Positions 37,738-45,948 of a DNA stretch of 64,000 nt are shown here, in pieces (the first letter of the stretch is position 1; each line of letters begins with the position of its first letter). The stretch is from Rhizobium altiplani (GTDB taxonomy: Bacteria; Pseudomonadota; Alphaproteobacteria; Rhizobiales; Rhizobiaceae), in contig NZ_LNCD01000064.1 in NCBI RefSeq assembly GCF_001542405.1, forward strand, positions 57,202 through 121,201. Reading direction: 5' to 3'. The notes below the pieces were generated by a model. That model saw only the letters and a program-made list of their open reading frames with translations. It was not told the origin of the DNA and did not search any database. Made by a program: the position numbers and the translations under genes.

Positions 37738-38229
37738 ATGGAGAACCACGAGCCATTTTTGCACGAGGCAATTGCACTTTCGAAATCCGCGGTAGAACAC
37801 GGGGACGAACCGTTTGGGTCGCTGCTGGTCAAGGACGGCGACATAATCCTGCGTGCTGAAAACAGTGTCTATACCGGCCACGATATGACCAATCACGCCG
37901 AGATGAATCTGGTTAAGCTGGCGGCAAAGCACTACGATACTGCTTTTCTCGATCACTGCACGATTTACACAAGCACGGAGCCTTGCGCGATGTGCTCGGG
38001 AGCAATTTATTGGTCGGGTATCGGGCGCATGGTGTTTGCGTGCTCGGAAACGCGGCTTGGCGAAATCGCTGGGATCGGGTTGAACGTGCCGAGCCGGTCG
38101 ATTTTGCAAACCGGCGCGCGCGTCGTCAGTGTGGTTGGTCCGACGAACCTCCAAGACGAAGCCGCAAAAGTACATCAGGAATTCTGGCCGAAGCATCTGG
38201 CAGGGCACAGCTTCGTTGGGTCGTTATAG
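37738..38229 (+). CDS. nucleoside/guanine deaminase-like zinc protein
   Basis: Cytidine/deoxycytidylate-deaminase superfamily protein of 163 aa. The zinc site is HAEMN (His53, catalytic Glu55) and PCAMC (Cys83, Cys86). The N-terminal EAIALSKSAVEHGDEPFGSL and C-terminal VVGPTNLQDEAAKVHQEFW resemble bacterial guanine deaminase/tRNA-specific adenosine deaminase-like proteins rather than cytosine deaminase. The start at ATG 37738 follows GGGGAGG; an upstream TTG is in frame but overlaps this site. It stands alone, so the base or nucleoside substrate is open. Confidence 0.83.
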   Translation: MENHEPFLHEAIALSKSAVEHGDEPFGSLLVKDGDIILRAENSVYTGHDMTNHAEMNLVKLAAKHYDTAFLDHCTIYTSTEPCAMCSGAIYWSGIGRMVFACSETRLGEIAGIGLNVPSRSILQTGARVVSVVGPTNLQDEAAKVHQEFWPKHLAGHSFVGSL

Positions 38230-38378
38230 TCCAACCGCGCAACTGAGGCCCCTTGCGATCGATGACCTGCGGACGACTTCAGATAGTCGCGACAGCGCAA
38301 ATGCTTTAAGCGGCCCCTTCCATGTGCGCTAGCAGCATTCATAGGAGGCGCGGGTGAGACCGATCTGAAGGGCGTCTC

Positions 38379-38480
38379 ATGAGAATTCGGTACGTCGTGC
38401 TGGCAAGCCTGCTGGCCGCCACTTCTTGCGCGAAACGTTCTGACGCAATCGTTCCGGTAGATATTCCGATGGCGGCATAA
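38379..38480 (+). CDS. possible 33-residue lipoprotein
   Basis: A short frame after GAAGGG encodes a basic start, hydrophobic core and lipobox-like LLAATSC (MRIRYVVLASLLAATSCAKR), then about 15 residues to a stop. This is the layout of very small outer-membrane lipoproteins. It could equally be the 5' relic of a longer lipoprotein gene. No neighbours support a function. Confidence 0.35.
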   Translation: MRIRYVVLASLLAATSCAKRSDAIVPVDIPMAA

Positions 38481-38505
38481 ACTGGATCGAGCCGTCCCGT
38501 CACTC

Positions 38506-38545
38506 GGTCTTGCAATTAACGCTGTGGTCTTGCAATTAACGCTGC
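38506..38545. repeat. 20-bp tandem duplication
   Basis: The unit GGTCTTGCAATTAACGCTGT is repeated directly once, the second copy differing only at its last base. It lies in a gap without a gene and looks like a replication-slippage duplication. Confidence 0.8.
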
Positions 38546-38717
38546 GTTCTCGAACGACGACCTTGCTTATCCTTCAACTGCAAAACTGAAGTGGTAGGTA
38601 CCCAGCCCGCGAAGGCTTCCCGCAAATTGTCAGGATCCGCATTAGGACTAAACGTAGCCTAGCCGATCATGGCTGCATTGGGCGAAGCACGCTTCCGCTT
38701 CTCAAGGCGGGTCGGTC

Positions 38718-39377
38718 TCACCAAATTCCCGGCAGAAGCCGCCATCGGACCCGCGCGGCGTAATCCGAGTAGCCCGCAAGCTCCGCGCGAAGTATTCGGT
38801 CCTCCGTGATGGTGCGATAGAGCAGAAACGGCAGGCTAAAGAGCACAACAAGCACAGCAGCAAGCCACGATCCGAGCGCGGGTCCGCTTGCCGCTATGAT
38901 CAGAAATCCAGCGGCGTAGCCAGGGTGGCGGACGAAGGCATAAGGTCCCGTGCTGATGACGTGCTGACCGCGGTCGGCCTGGATGCGAATGACTGAGGAG
39001 AAAAACCGGTTCACACGCATAGCCCATAGTGCAAGGGCGTACCCGGCCGCGACCGCGAACAGGCAAACGCCCTGAAGCCAATCGGGCACGTTGTCGCTCC
39101 AATGGAAACGGCCACGGTCAAGTCCGGCAACGATCCAGTGCGCGAACAGAACGAGCGAGAAGACCCTCAGCGAGAGCGGCGGCTTCTTGCCACCCGGCCG
39201 CATGCGTTCGCGTAGGAGGTCCGGATCGAGCGCTGCGAATGAAACGATCATGACAACAGCGAAGATTGCGAGATAGGCCCAAAAGCCCGGGACAGCCATC
39301 GTGCCGGCCGCTGCGAACAATGCGGCAGCCGCGGCGACTACAAACAAACCCGCCTTGAAGTAAGCCGAGATGGGCAT
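38718..39377 (-). CDS. ICMT-family membrane methyltransferase
   Basis: Membrane protein of 219 aa with about five helices. The C-terminal AdoMet-binding region is STGPYAFVRHPGYAAGFLII followed by YRTITEDRILRAELAGYSDY, the standard isoprenylcysteine carboxyl methyltransferase-like pattern (GPY-xVRHPxYxG...ED--L...GY--Y). Such bacterial proteins are common and their acceptors are largely unknown. It is not closely similar to the other ICMT-like protein at 27155, which has a longer C-terminus. It is monocistronic by spacing. Confidence 0.8.
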   Translation of the reverse strand: MPISAYFKAGLFVVAAAAALFAAAGTMAVPGFWAYLAIFAVVMIVSFAALDPDLLRERMRPGGKKPPLSLRVFSLVLFAHWIVAGLDRGRFHWSDNVPDWLQGVCLFAVAAGYALALWAMRVNRFFSSVIRIQADRGQHVISTGPYAFVRHPGYAAGFLIIAASGPALGSWLAAVLVVLFSLPFLLYRTITEDRILRAELAGYSDYAARVRWRLLPGIW

Positions 39378-39493
39378 CCGCTACCGTACCACCTCAAAGG
39401 AGAATTAAATCACGACTTTTAGGTTACCCCGTTGTCTTGCTTGCGTCGACAGAGACGGCAGAATTTGGCGCTGGCGGACGGATTTCTGCCTGC

Positions 39494-39757
39494 TCACGCA
39501 GCATTGGTCGACGGCTTCGAGAAAGCGACTCCCAGGGAAGCTACTTGACGCCACGCGATACGACAGCAACGAAAAACCCGACCATCTGAAAGATGCAGAT
39601 CGAAATTCGCTGGAACAGCAACAGCGCCGTCCATAACCAGACGCGCGCCGCCTTCTGATAGGTCCTTGACGACACAATCTAGAACGCTGGAACCTCCATT
39701 GAGGAGTATTTTCGCGCCGATGAGCGTGCGCCTCCTTTGGGTCTTTCTGCCGTCCAT
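39494..39757 (-). CDS. PilZ-domain protein
   Basis: Single-domain c-di-GMP-binding protein of 87 aa. The two binding motifs are present: RKTQRRRTLIGA (R-x3-R type) near the N-terminus and DLSEGGARL (D/N-x-S-x2-G) about 25 residues later, followed by the barrel strands FDLHLSDGRVFRCCRIAWR. The ATG at 39755-39757 is chosen because the motif then lies at the usual position; a longer frame upstream adds 28 residues of unlikely composition. It is a possible effector for motility or exopolysaccharide; no partner nearby. Confidence 0.82.
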   Translation of the reverse strand: MDGRKTQRRRTLIGAKILLNGGSSVLDCVVKDLSEGGARLVMDGAVAVPANFDLHLSDGRVFRCCRIAWRQVASLGVAFSKPSTNAA

Positions 39758-39971
39758 AAAACGCCCTGCCAATGCCACGCCACCGTGTACGCAGGGGAAC
39801 GTAAAAACCGAGTATACGAGCCGGCATTGCAGACCTTCCACATCGTGATGGCGCGTATTTCTAATGACCTAATTTCAAATGAGGGATAGGATGTAACGTT
39901 GGACCAGATGCACGGCACGGTTCAATTGAGAGACCTCTCCGCGCTCTTGCCATTATGGGAGGAACGCAACC

Positions 39972-40193
39972 ATGCAAATCCCCACATTCAGCCTGGAAAA
40001 TGGCGAAGTTGACGTTCTCACCTCCGTCATCGGTGCCTGGTGCGACGCCAATCAAATGGATGCGGAAAGCGAGTGCGCACGTGCCGTAATTGCCACGGCA
40101 CTTAACCTGATGGAGGCCGGCTACAGGACCCGTGAGAGTTTATCGATCGCACTCGCCAATGCATTGGCGCCTGATGACTTGAGTTTCAGGTGA
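39972..40193 (+). CDS. small hypothetical protein
   Basis: Protein of 73 aa, acidic and predicted helical (CDANQMDAESECARAVIATA, LNLMEAGYRTRESLSIALAN), with no membrane segment and no recognised family. A GGGAGGAA site lies upstream. Small helical proteins of this type with 'GYRTRESL' resemble uncharacterised rhizobial proteins. The next gene (VOC protein) starts 33 bp after its stop and may be co-transcribed. Confidence 0.6.
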   Translation: MQIPTFSLENGEVDVLTSVIGAWCDANQMDAESECARAVIATALNLMEAGYRTRESLSIALANALAPDDLSFR

Positions 40194-40225
40194 CGCGCAT
40201 CAACCCAGACAAAGGAGAAACGATC

Positions 40226-40591
40226 ATGGCCTCCGTCCGATATATCGTCATTGACGTTGACGAGGCGGTTGCGTTTTATCGAGACAACCTCACCTTCAAG
40301 CTCGACAAGCACAGTCCGGGCAAATTCGCAGCACTCGTGCGCGATGACCTGACGCTTTATCTCAGCGCGCCCGGAGCAGGAAGCGGTGGCCAGGCTGGTG
40401 GCAATCCGAAGCCGGGCGGATGGAACCGGTTCATGATCGTCACAAACGAACTCGATGCGCTGATTGAGCGCTTGCGCCGGGCCGATGCAAGTTTCCGCGG
40501 CGATATAAGCGACGGCGGTGCTGGCCGTGCTATCCTGCTTGAAGATCCGTCGGGCAATGTCATCGAACTGTTCGAGTTCAAGAAGGACTGA
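40226..40591 (+). CDS. VOC-superfamily (glyoxalase/bleomycin-resistance-like) protein
   Basis: Protein of 121 aa with the paired beta-alpha-beta-beta-beta fold. SVRYIVIDVDEAVAFYRDNL begins the first module; AILLEDPSGNVIELFEFK ends the second with the typical metal-ligand Glu (NVIELFE). A His is not at the first ligand position (RYIV), so metal binding is doubtful and it may be a binding protein or atypical lyase. An AAAGGAGA site precedes the chosen ATG. Probably co-transcribed with the small genes on both sides. Confidence 0.82.
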   Translation: MASVRYIVIDVDEAVAFYRDNLTFKLDKHSPGKFAALVRDDLTLYLSAPGAGSGGQAGGNPKPGGWNRFMIVTNELDALIERLRRADASFRGDISDGGAGRAILLEDPSGNVIELFEFKKD

Positions 40592-40644
40592 GACCGCCCC
40601 CTCTTCCCCGGCAAGACGCACGAAGTCTCTTGGAGGAGAATGCC

Positions 40645-40857
40645 ATGTCCACCGGCGATAGCTGGATATTCAAAAGCACGTTGAAGCACGCGAACGTCCA
40701 AGCATTGAACCCAGAACAGCGGGAGCTCGTCGATGCTTATCGGCTAGGGAAACTCGACGAACAGGATTTCCAGTGTCAGCTTTTAAAAGATCCCGCGTTG
40801 GCCAAGTGGGTGCGTCAGGTATTGGAAGCCGCAAGCCGTGAGCCCCTGAGTAAATGA
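40645..40857 (+). CDS. small hypothetical protein
   Basis: Protein of 70 aa with a good TTGGAGGAG site before the ATG. It contains LNPEQRELVDAYRLGKLDEQ and LKDPALAKWVRQVLE, an amphipathic helical pattern without cysteines or membrane segments. No family recognised. It may belong to the transcript of the VOC protein 53 bp upstream. Confidence 0.55.
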   Translation: MSTGDSWIFKSTLKHANVQALNPEQRELVDAYRLGKLDEQDFQCQLLKDPALAKWVRQVLEAASREPLSK

Positions 40858-41175
40858 TGCGCGCGTTGTTCGGCCGCTTGATCCCGGCATCCTCTCTACG
40901 GCGATCCCGCGGCCCAGCGCCTCGTCCTGCGCTTCCCGCGTTGTCGATGACCTCAAAGCAGTGACCGCGCTTCCCGGCACACGTGGATCGTGCCTCCGTC
41001 AGGCGAAGGAACAAAATTGAGTCCTGTCGATTGGCCTTGAAAGTATGGAAGAAAAGCCAATGAAGCCGAAAACGACGGCTGCATGACAGCGTTCGTGGCC
41101 CGGTGGCTTACTTTATCGCTACTCGCACGGGCGGCCGCGATCAGCTGCCTGGTGGCAGCATTCGGAGGCCTGACA

Positions 41176-41904
41176 ATGGAGCCATGGGATCTTCTGCTGA
41201 ACCGAATGTCTGAGGAGCTCACGTGGCCGGACATTCTCTTGCGCGTGCTACTGACCGTTGTCGCGGCGTCCCTGATCGGCATCAATAGGGAAAAGGGCGG
41301 TCATGCCGCCGGCTTCAGAACAACCGTCCTCGTCGGCCTGGCGGCGTGCCTTGCCATGCTACAGGCGAACGCGTTGCTGGTCGTGGAAGGAAGTCACGAA
41401 CATTCCGGCTTTGCGCGCATGGACGTTCTACGCTTCGCACTTGGTGTGCTGACGGGCGTGGGCTTCATTGGCGGCGGTGCCGTCCTGCATCGAGGAAACT
41501 TCGTCACCGGCGTCACAACGGCTGCGACCATCTGGGCCATGACCACAATCGGCCTTTGCTTCGGCGGCGGACAGCTAGGAATCGGTGTTGTCGGCACCGT
41601 GGTTGCCTTTTTCTTTCTTTCCCCGATGCAAGCCCTGGACAATTGGCTAGCAAGGCGGCAGCGAGCGACGGTTGAAATCCTAGTCGATGGAACGCTGAGA
41701 GAGGAGGACGTGAGACGGGCGCTTGATGTTTATGATTGCACGGTTCATTTCGTCTCAAGCCGCACTCGCCACGACACCAAGAATTTGCTGGTCTTCGACG
41801 TCAGATGGAAATCGAGGACGTCAGCCAATACGGAAGTGGTTTATCGTGAACTTCAGCGGCACTTCAAGGTAGAGCATTTTGCGCTCAGCGAACACCCGGT
41901 CTGA
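41176..41904 (+). CDS. MgtC/SapB-family membrane protein
   Basis: Inner-membrane protein of 242 aa. The MgtC core has about five helices with the conserved pieces ASLIGINREKGGHAAGFRTT, VLVGLAACLAML, RFALGVLTGVGFIGGGAVLH and VTGVTTAATIWAMTTIG; a cytosolic ACT-like C-terminal domain of ~75 residues follows. Family members help growth at low Mg2+ or acid pH, in MgtC by acting on the F1Fo ATP synthase. The ATG is chosen for its GGAGG site; an upstream frame would add 31 residues. No mgtB transporter gene is near. Confidence 0.88.
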   Translation: MEPWDLLLNRMSEELTWPDILLRVLLTVVAASLIGINREKGGHAAGFRTTVLVGLAACLAMLQANALLVVEGSHEHSGFARMDVLRFALGVLTGVGFIGGGAVLHRGNFVTGVTTAATIWAMTTIGLCFGGGQLGIGVVGTVVAFFFLSPMQALDNWLARRQRATVEILVDGTLREEDVRRALDVYDCTVHFVSSRTRHDTKNLLVFDVRWKSRTSANTEVVYRELQRHFKVEHFALSEHPV

Positions 41905-42142
41905 GGTCGGCAGTTATCTCGGTTGGCAGTGAAAGGCCAAGCTCACCCAATAACCAGCGACGCGCTTTGTTCCGAGTAAACGAATAAACATGCCGTCCCC
42001 AGGGAGCGAACCTTCGGGCCATTGGACGCGGAAACGCGTTGCCTTAAGATCGACCCAGATCCCGAGCCAACGTTTTGTCTAAGCGATCGCTGGCCGATTC
42101 TGGTCACAGCCTATGGTCAGCGGCCCCCCGCCGTCATTGCAA

Positions 42143-42799
42143 TCAGCGCTGGGTTCGCTCAACTCCCAGTGACGCTCCTACCACCAGGGCACGCAGACCC
42201 AAGTAGTCAGGCACGGCCGGCCGGTTCTGAAGGGTCGCACTGTTGGTGTGGGTAATAACAATAACAGAAGCACCAGCAGCCTCCGCGGCATGTATCCCCG
42301 CGTCAGCATCCTCGAAGACCAGGCATCGCATGGGATCAACGGAAAGACGTTCGGCGCCGGCAAGAAACGGGTCGGGCTTCGGTTTTCCTCGCCTTACATT
42401 CTCCGCGGCAATGATGGCCTTCGGTTGCGGCAAGCGGGCGGCTGCAATACGCCTCAATGCAAGCTCCTTTGGAGCAGAGGTCACCACCGCCCATTTCTCA
42501 CTTGGAAGCGATGTCAGGAACTCGAGCGCTCCGGGGATTGGAACAACGCCGTCGAGATCCGCGAGCTCGCGTTCTGTGATTTCGGCGGCGGCCCTTTCCG
42601 GATCAATTCCCGAAGCCCTCAGGTCAGCCATCGTGTCCTCCACCCGCCGACCATGATAGGGCGGCGTCGGAATTCCGTTGTCCCTTGCCCAGCCTCCCCA
42701 GACGCGCTCCGACGCAGCACTGGAATCGAGGATCGTTCCGTCCATGTCGAACAGGAACGCGTCAAAGAATTGGGTTTCGAGCGGGTTAAACGATAACAT
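42143..42799 (-). CDS. HAD-superfamily sugar-phosphatase-like hydrolase
   Basis: Cytosolic phosphatase of 218 aa. Motif I is FLFDMDGTILDSS with the nucleophile Asp and the acid-base Asp, motif II VVTSAPKELA, motif III Lys in RRGKPKPDPFLAGAERL and motif IV VFEDADAGIHAAEAAG. The cap inserted after motif I and the match to DUSSAASERVW place it with the YfbT/HxpB or glycerol/2-deoxyglucose-6-phosphatase group. The start chosen gives the usual N-terminus (MLSFNPLETQ); a longer open frame upstream is ignored. Only a weak GAAGAA site precedes it. Confidence 0.87.
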   Translation of the reverse strand: MLSFNPLETQFFDAFLFDMDGTILDSSAASERVWGGWARDNGIPTPPYHGRRVEDTMADLRASGIDPERAAAEITERELADLDGVVPIPGALEFLTSLPSEKWAVVTSAPKELALRRIAAARLPQPKAIIAAENVRRGKPKPDPFLAGAERLSVDPMRCLVFEDADAGIHAAEAAGASVIVITHTNSATLQNRPAVPDYLGLRALVVGASLGVERTQR

Positions 42800-43095
42800 T
42801 CTTTCTTCTTCTGCCTGATGAACGAGTATTGAAAGGAATGTGCCGTCGGGGCGCGGTTGCCGCTGACGTGCGCGGACTGGAGTGTTGGGCGTTGCCGTTG
42901 CCGGCGCCGCGCTATTCACCGGACGGTGACGCCTGGACCGCATAGTGCTGATCGTCCAACCCGTCAATGACCAAGGCGCATTAAAGGCCCTCAAGCTCGG
43001 TGGCAGAGCCCGGCAGATCACGCTCGGCGAGACACTTGTTGCGACGCCATTTCGTCGATTAACGTTCCGGTACGCCGCGGGTCCGCAGGTAGCAG
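42800..43095. other. gap upstream of the arsenic operon
   Basis: No gene supported; short frames only. The arsR promoter lies at its right end and is described separately. Confidence 0.4.
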
Positions 43096-43129
43096 TTGAC
43101 ATTAAAAATCCATCCGTTATTCTGGATAT
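43096..43129 (+). promoter_or_regulatory. arsR promoter and overlapping operator; likely leaderless start
   Basis: TTGACA at 43096-43101 and TATTCT at 43118-43123 are 16 bp apart. The inverted repeat ATCCA-N10-TGGAT (43108-43127) covers the -10, a natural ArsR operator position. Transcription would begin about at the arsR ATG (43130), and no Shine-Dalgarno sequence is seen, so the arsR message may be leaderless. Confidence 0.6.
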
Positions 43130-43489
43130 ATGGAATCAAAAGTGGCAATTGCGGCGCTTGCCGCCCTGGCGCAGACGACAAGGCTAGAAACCTTCCGCTT
43201 GCTTGTGAAGTCCGAGCCGGACGGCATTCCGGCCGGGGAACTGGCGCGAATGGTGGATGTCCCCCAGAACACCATGTCCGCCCATCTTGCGACCCTTTCG
43301 AGGGCGGGCATCGTCAAGAGCGAGCGACGTAGCAGGTCGATCATCTACCGGGCGGACCTGGAAGGTTTCCGCGAACTCACGCTCTTTCTGCTCAAGGACT
43401 GCTGCGGCGGAAACGCCGAGCTGTGCGCTCCGCTGATCGCCGACCTCACACCCTGCTGTTCGCCGGAGACCGGGCCGTGCGTGAACTGA
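43130..43489 (+). CDS. arsR: ArsR-family arsenic-responsive repressor
   Basis: Winged-helix repressor of 119 aa, first gene of the arsenic operon. The DNA-binding part is PAGELARMVDVPQNTMSAHL followed by ATLSRAGIVKSERRSRSIIY. Metalloid-binding Cys are not in the recognition helix (no ELCVCDL) but cluster near the C-terminus: KDCCGGNAELC, TPCCS and GPC. This arrangement matches the alphaproteobacterial/ArsR-type repressors with C-terminal cysteine sites. The palindrome upstream is its probable operator. Its last 13 bases overlap the start of arsN2. Confidence 0.9.
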   Translation: MESKVAIAALAALAQTTRLETFRLLVKSEPDGIPAGELARMVDVPQNTMSAHLATLSRAGIVKSERRSRSIIYRADLEGFRELTLFLLKDCCGGNAELCAPLIADLTPCCSPETGPCVN

Positions 43490-43920
43490 AACTCGATCCG
43501 GTCAGTGTTTCTGACGAGCTGACGACCGGTCTTGCGGCAGCTGGGCTACCGATCGACGACATCGGCGAACCGGGGCGATCATACTTCCGGCTCGCTGACA
43601 CCGAGAACCAGATCTTTGGCTACTCCGGGATCGAAGCGGCCTCGCACGATGCTGTTCTCCTGCGGTCTATGCTGATCCTACCGGCATTCAGGTCACAGGG
43701 ATATGGCCGCCGCCTCGCGGTAATGACGATCGCGCGAACGCCAAACGGATCCGCCGTCTATCTCGCGACCACCAACGCTGCACGGTTTTTCGAGCACCTC
43801 GGCTTTGCGGCTGTTGGGCGCGATCAAGTTCCCCAAGCGATCCTTTCCACCCGCCAGCTCTCGGGGCTCTGTCCCGCGTCGGCGACGATCATGAAACTGA
43901 CCAGGCGGCCCGCGACCTAA
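43477..43920 (+). CDS. arsN2: arsenic-resistance N-acetyltransferase ArsN2-like (GNAT)
   Basis: GNAT-fold protein of 147 aa. Conserved AcCoA-binding region: LLRSMLILPAFRSQGYGRRL (the R/Q-x-x-G-x-G/A of motif A), then AVYLATTNAARFFEHLGFAA, the ArsN2 hallmark. ArsN-type enzymes acetylate organoarsenicals such as arsinothricin; some ArsN2 proteins have not been tested. The GTG start at 43477 overlaps arsR; the exact start is uncertain since no strong ribosome-binding site is seen. It lies inside the ars operon and so is presumably arsenic-induced. Confidence 0.82.
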   Translation: MRELKLDPVSVSDELTTGLAAAGLPIDDIGEPGRSYFRLADTENQIFGYSGIEAASHDAVLLRSMLILPAFRSQGYGRRLAVMTIARTPNGSAVYLATTNAARFFEHLGFAAVGRDQVPQAILSTRQLSGLCPASATIMKLTRRPAT

Positions 43921-43935
43921 CCAGGGAACACGACC

Positions 43936-44463
43936 ATGACCGACAAGACTTACAACGTGCTCTTCCTGTGCACGGGCAATTCCGCACGCTCTATCCTCGC
44001 TGAGTCCATCCTCAACAAGGAAGGCGCTGGTCGCTTCAGGGCATTCTCCGCCGGCAGCCAGCCCAAGGGTGAAGTCAACCCGCATGCGCTCAAGGAGCTG
44101 GACGCCCTCGGCTATCCCTCGACGGGTTTCTCATCGAAAAGCTGGGACGTCTTCGCTGAACCTGGCGCGTTTGAAATGGATTTCATCTTTACGGTCTGCG
44201 ACAGCGCCGCTGGAGAAGTCTGCCCGGTCTGGATCGGCCACCCGATGACGGCGCACTGGGGCGTCGAAGACCCCGCTGCCGTGGTGGGAAGCGAGGCCGA
44301 CATCCAGCGCGCCTTCGCGCAGGCGGCTCGCTTCCTCAAGAACCGCATTACCGCCTTCATCAACCTGCCTTTGGCTTCCATCGACCGCATGGCGCTCGAA
44401 CAGCATGTCCGGCAGATTGGCTCGCTCGAAGGCGCGTCCGTCAAATCCGCAAAGGCTGAGTGA
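43936..44463 (+). CDS. arsC: arsenate reductase, low-molecular-weight phosphatase type
   Basis: Thioredoxin/glutaredoxin-dependent arsenate reductase of 175 aa. The P-loop C-x5-R is NVLFLCTGNSARS with Cys12; the distal Asp loop is IGHPMTAHWGVEDPAAV. The GNS-R loop plus the TVCDSAAGEVCP pair of Cys matches the ArsC/Wzb-like fusion-type family in rhizobia. It converts As(V) to As(III) for export by the next gene product. The operon carries a second, unrelated arsenate reductase, so reduction is doubly encoded. Confidence 0.92.
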   Translation: MTDKTYNVLFLCTGNSARSILAESILNKEGAGRFRAFSAGSQPKGEVNPHALKELDALGYPSTGFSSKSWDVFAEPGAFEMDFIFTVCDSAAGEVCPVWIGHPMTAHWGVEDPAAVVGSEADIQRAFAQAARFLKNRITAFINLPLASIDRMALEQHVRQIGSLEGASVKSAKAE

Positions 44464-44464
44464 G

Positions 44465-45523
44465 ATGTCCACGTTCGAACGATATCTGACCGTCTGGGTC
44501 TTCCTCTGCATCGTGGTTGGGATCGCGCTCGGCCATGTCATGCCTGGCGTGTTCCATAGCATCGGCTCGGCCGAAGTCGCCACGGTAAACATCCCGGTCG
44601 CCGTGTTGATCTGGCTGATGGTCATCCCGATGCTGCTGAAGATCGATTTCGGTTCTCTGGCGAAGGTCGGCAGCTATTGGCGCGGGATCGGGGTCACCCT
44701 CTTCGTCAACTGGGCCGTCAAGCCATTCTCGATGGCACTTCTCGGCTGGCTGTTCGTCGGATGGCTTTTCCGCCCACTGCTGCCGGCCGAGCAGATTGAC
44801 TCATACATTGCTGGTCTGATCATTCTGGCGGCCGCGCCGTGCACCGCCATGGTGTTCGTGTGGTCGAACCTCACGAAGGGCGAGCCCCACTTCACCCTGT
44901 CACAGGTAGCCCTCAATGACGCCATCATGATCGTCGCTTTCGCACCGATCGTCGGACTGCTATTGGGCCTCTCGGCGATCACCGTCCCCTGGGATACTCT
45001 GGCGATATCAGTGGTCCTCTATATCCTCATCCCGGTCGCCATCTCCCAGATCGTTCGCAAGCGCCTGACTGCCGATGGCACGACGCGAACCCTAGACAGT
45101 TTGCTGGCAAGGCTGCAGCCCCTTTCGCTTCTCGCCCTCCTTGCCACCTTGATCCTGCTCTTCGGGTTCCAGGGCGAGCAAATCATCGCGCAGCCCGCCG
45201 TCATCGGCTTGCTCGCGGTGCCGATCCTGATCCAGGTCTACTTCAACTCCGGACTGGCCTACCTGCTGAACCGGATATCGGGCGAACAGCATTGCGTCGC
45301 CGGTCCGTCGGCGCTCATCGGAGCCAGCAATTTCTTCGAGCTTGCGGTCGCGGCCGCCATCAGCCTGTTCGGCTTCCAGTCCGGAGCCGCGCTCGCGACT
45401 GTTGTCGGGGTCCTCATCGAGGTCCCCGTGATGTTGTCGGTGGTCTGGATCGTGAACCGCACCAAGGGCTGGTACGAGGCCGCACCCGCCGTATCCCGAA
45501 ACACCATCCCCGAAAGGACATGA
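44465..45523 (+). CDS. acr3: ACR3-family arsenite efflux permease
   Basis: Inner-membrane carrier of 352 aa with ten predicted helices. Marks are YLTVWVFLCIVVGIALGHVM, MVIPMLLKIDF, FVNWAVKPFSMALLGWLF and AAAPCTAMVFVWSNL with the essential Cys near 126. It exports As(III), driven by the proton gradient. It starts one base after the arsC stop and ends overlapping an ATGA with an ATG of the next gene. ACR3 rather than ArsB is the usual pump in Rhizobiales. Confidence 0.94.
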   Translation: MSTFERYLTVWVFLCIVVGIALGHVMPGVFHSIGSAEVATVNIPVAVLIWLMVIPMLLKIDFGSLAKVGSYWRGIGVTLFVNWAVKPFSMALLGWLFVGWLFRPLLPAEQIDSYIAGLIILAAAPCTAMVFVWSNLTKGEPHFTLSQVALNDAIMIVAFAPIVGLLLGLSAITVPWDTLAISVVLYILIPVAISQIVRKRLTADGTTRTLDSLLARLQPLSLLALLATLILLFGFQGEQIIAQPAVIGLLAVPILIQVYFNSGLAYLLNRISGEQHCVAGPSALIGASNFFELAVAAAISLFGFQSGAALATVVGVLIEVPVMLSVVWIVNRTKGWYEAAPAVSRNTIPERT

Positions 45524-45525
45524 CC

Positions 45526-45948
45526 ATGAACGTCACGATCTACCACAATCCCGCATGCCGGACGTCGCGGAACACGCTTGAGATGATCCGCAATGCGGGC
45601 ATCGAGCCGAGTGTAATCGAATACCTCAAGACGCCGCCGTCACGAGCCGAACTGGTGAAAATGATCGCAGACGCGGGCCTCACCATGCGTCAGGCGATCC
45701 GTGAGAAGGGAACGCCCTACGAAGAACTTGGTCTCGACAATCCGGCACTCACCGACGACCAATTGCTCGACGCCATGCTCAAGGACCCGATCCTGATCAA
45801 CCGTCCGTTCGTCGTCACACCGCTCGGCACGAGGTTGAGCCGGCCGTCTGAAGCTGTGCTCGATATCCTGCCGGATACCCACAAAGGTGCCTTCACCAAG
45901 GAAGACGGCGAGAAGGTTCTCGACGAGAAGGGAAAGCGCGTTGTCTGA
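45526..45948 (+). CDS. arsC: arsenate reductase, glutaredoxin-coupled ArsC type
   Basis: ArsC of 140 aa of the thioredoxin-fold R773-like class. The active site is [13 protein letters not shown] with Cys11; the arsenate-binding arginines fall at [15 protein letters not shown] as usual. It needs glutathione and glutaredoxin. The second of two ATGs is preferred, as AAAGGA then has seven-base spacing. The pairing with an LMW-type reductase in the same operon is redundant in function but different in electron donor. Confidence 0.92.
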   Translation: MNVTIYHNPACRTSRNTLEMIRNAGIEPSVIEYLKTPPSRAELVKMIADAGLTMRQAIREKGTPYEELGLDNPALTDDQLLDAMLKDPILINRPFVVTPLGTRLSRPSEAVLDILPDTHKGAFTKEDGEKVLDEKGKRVV

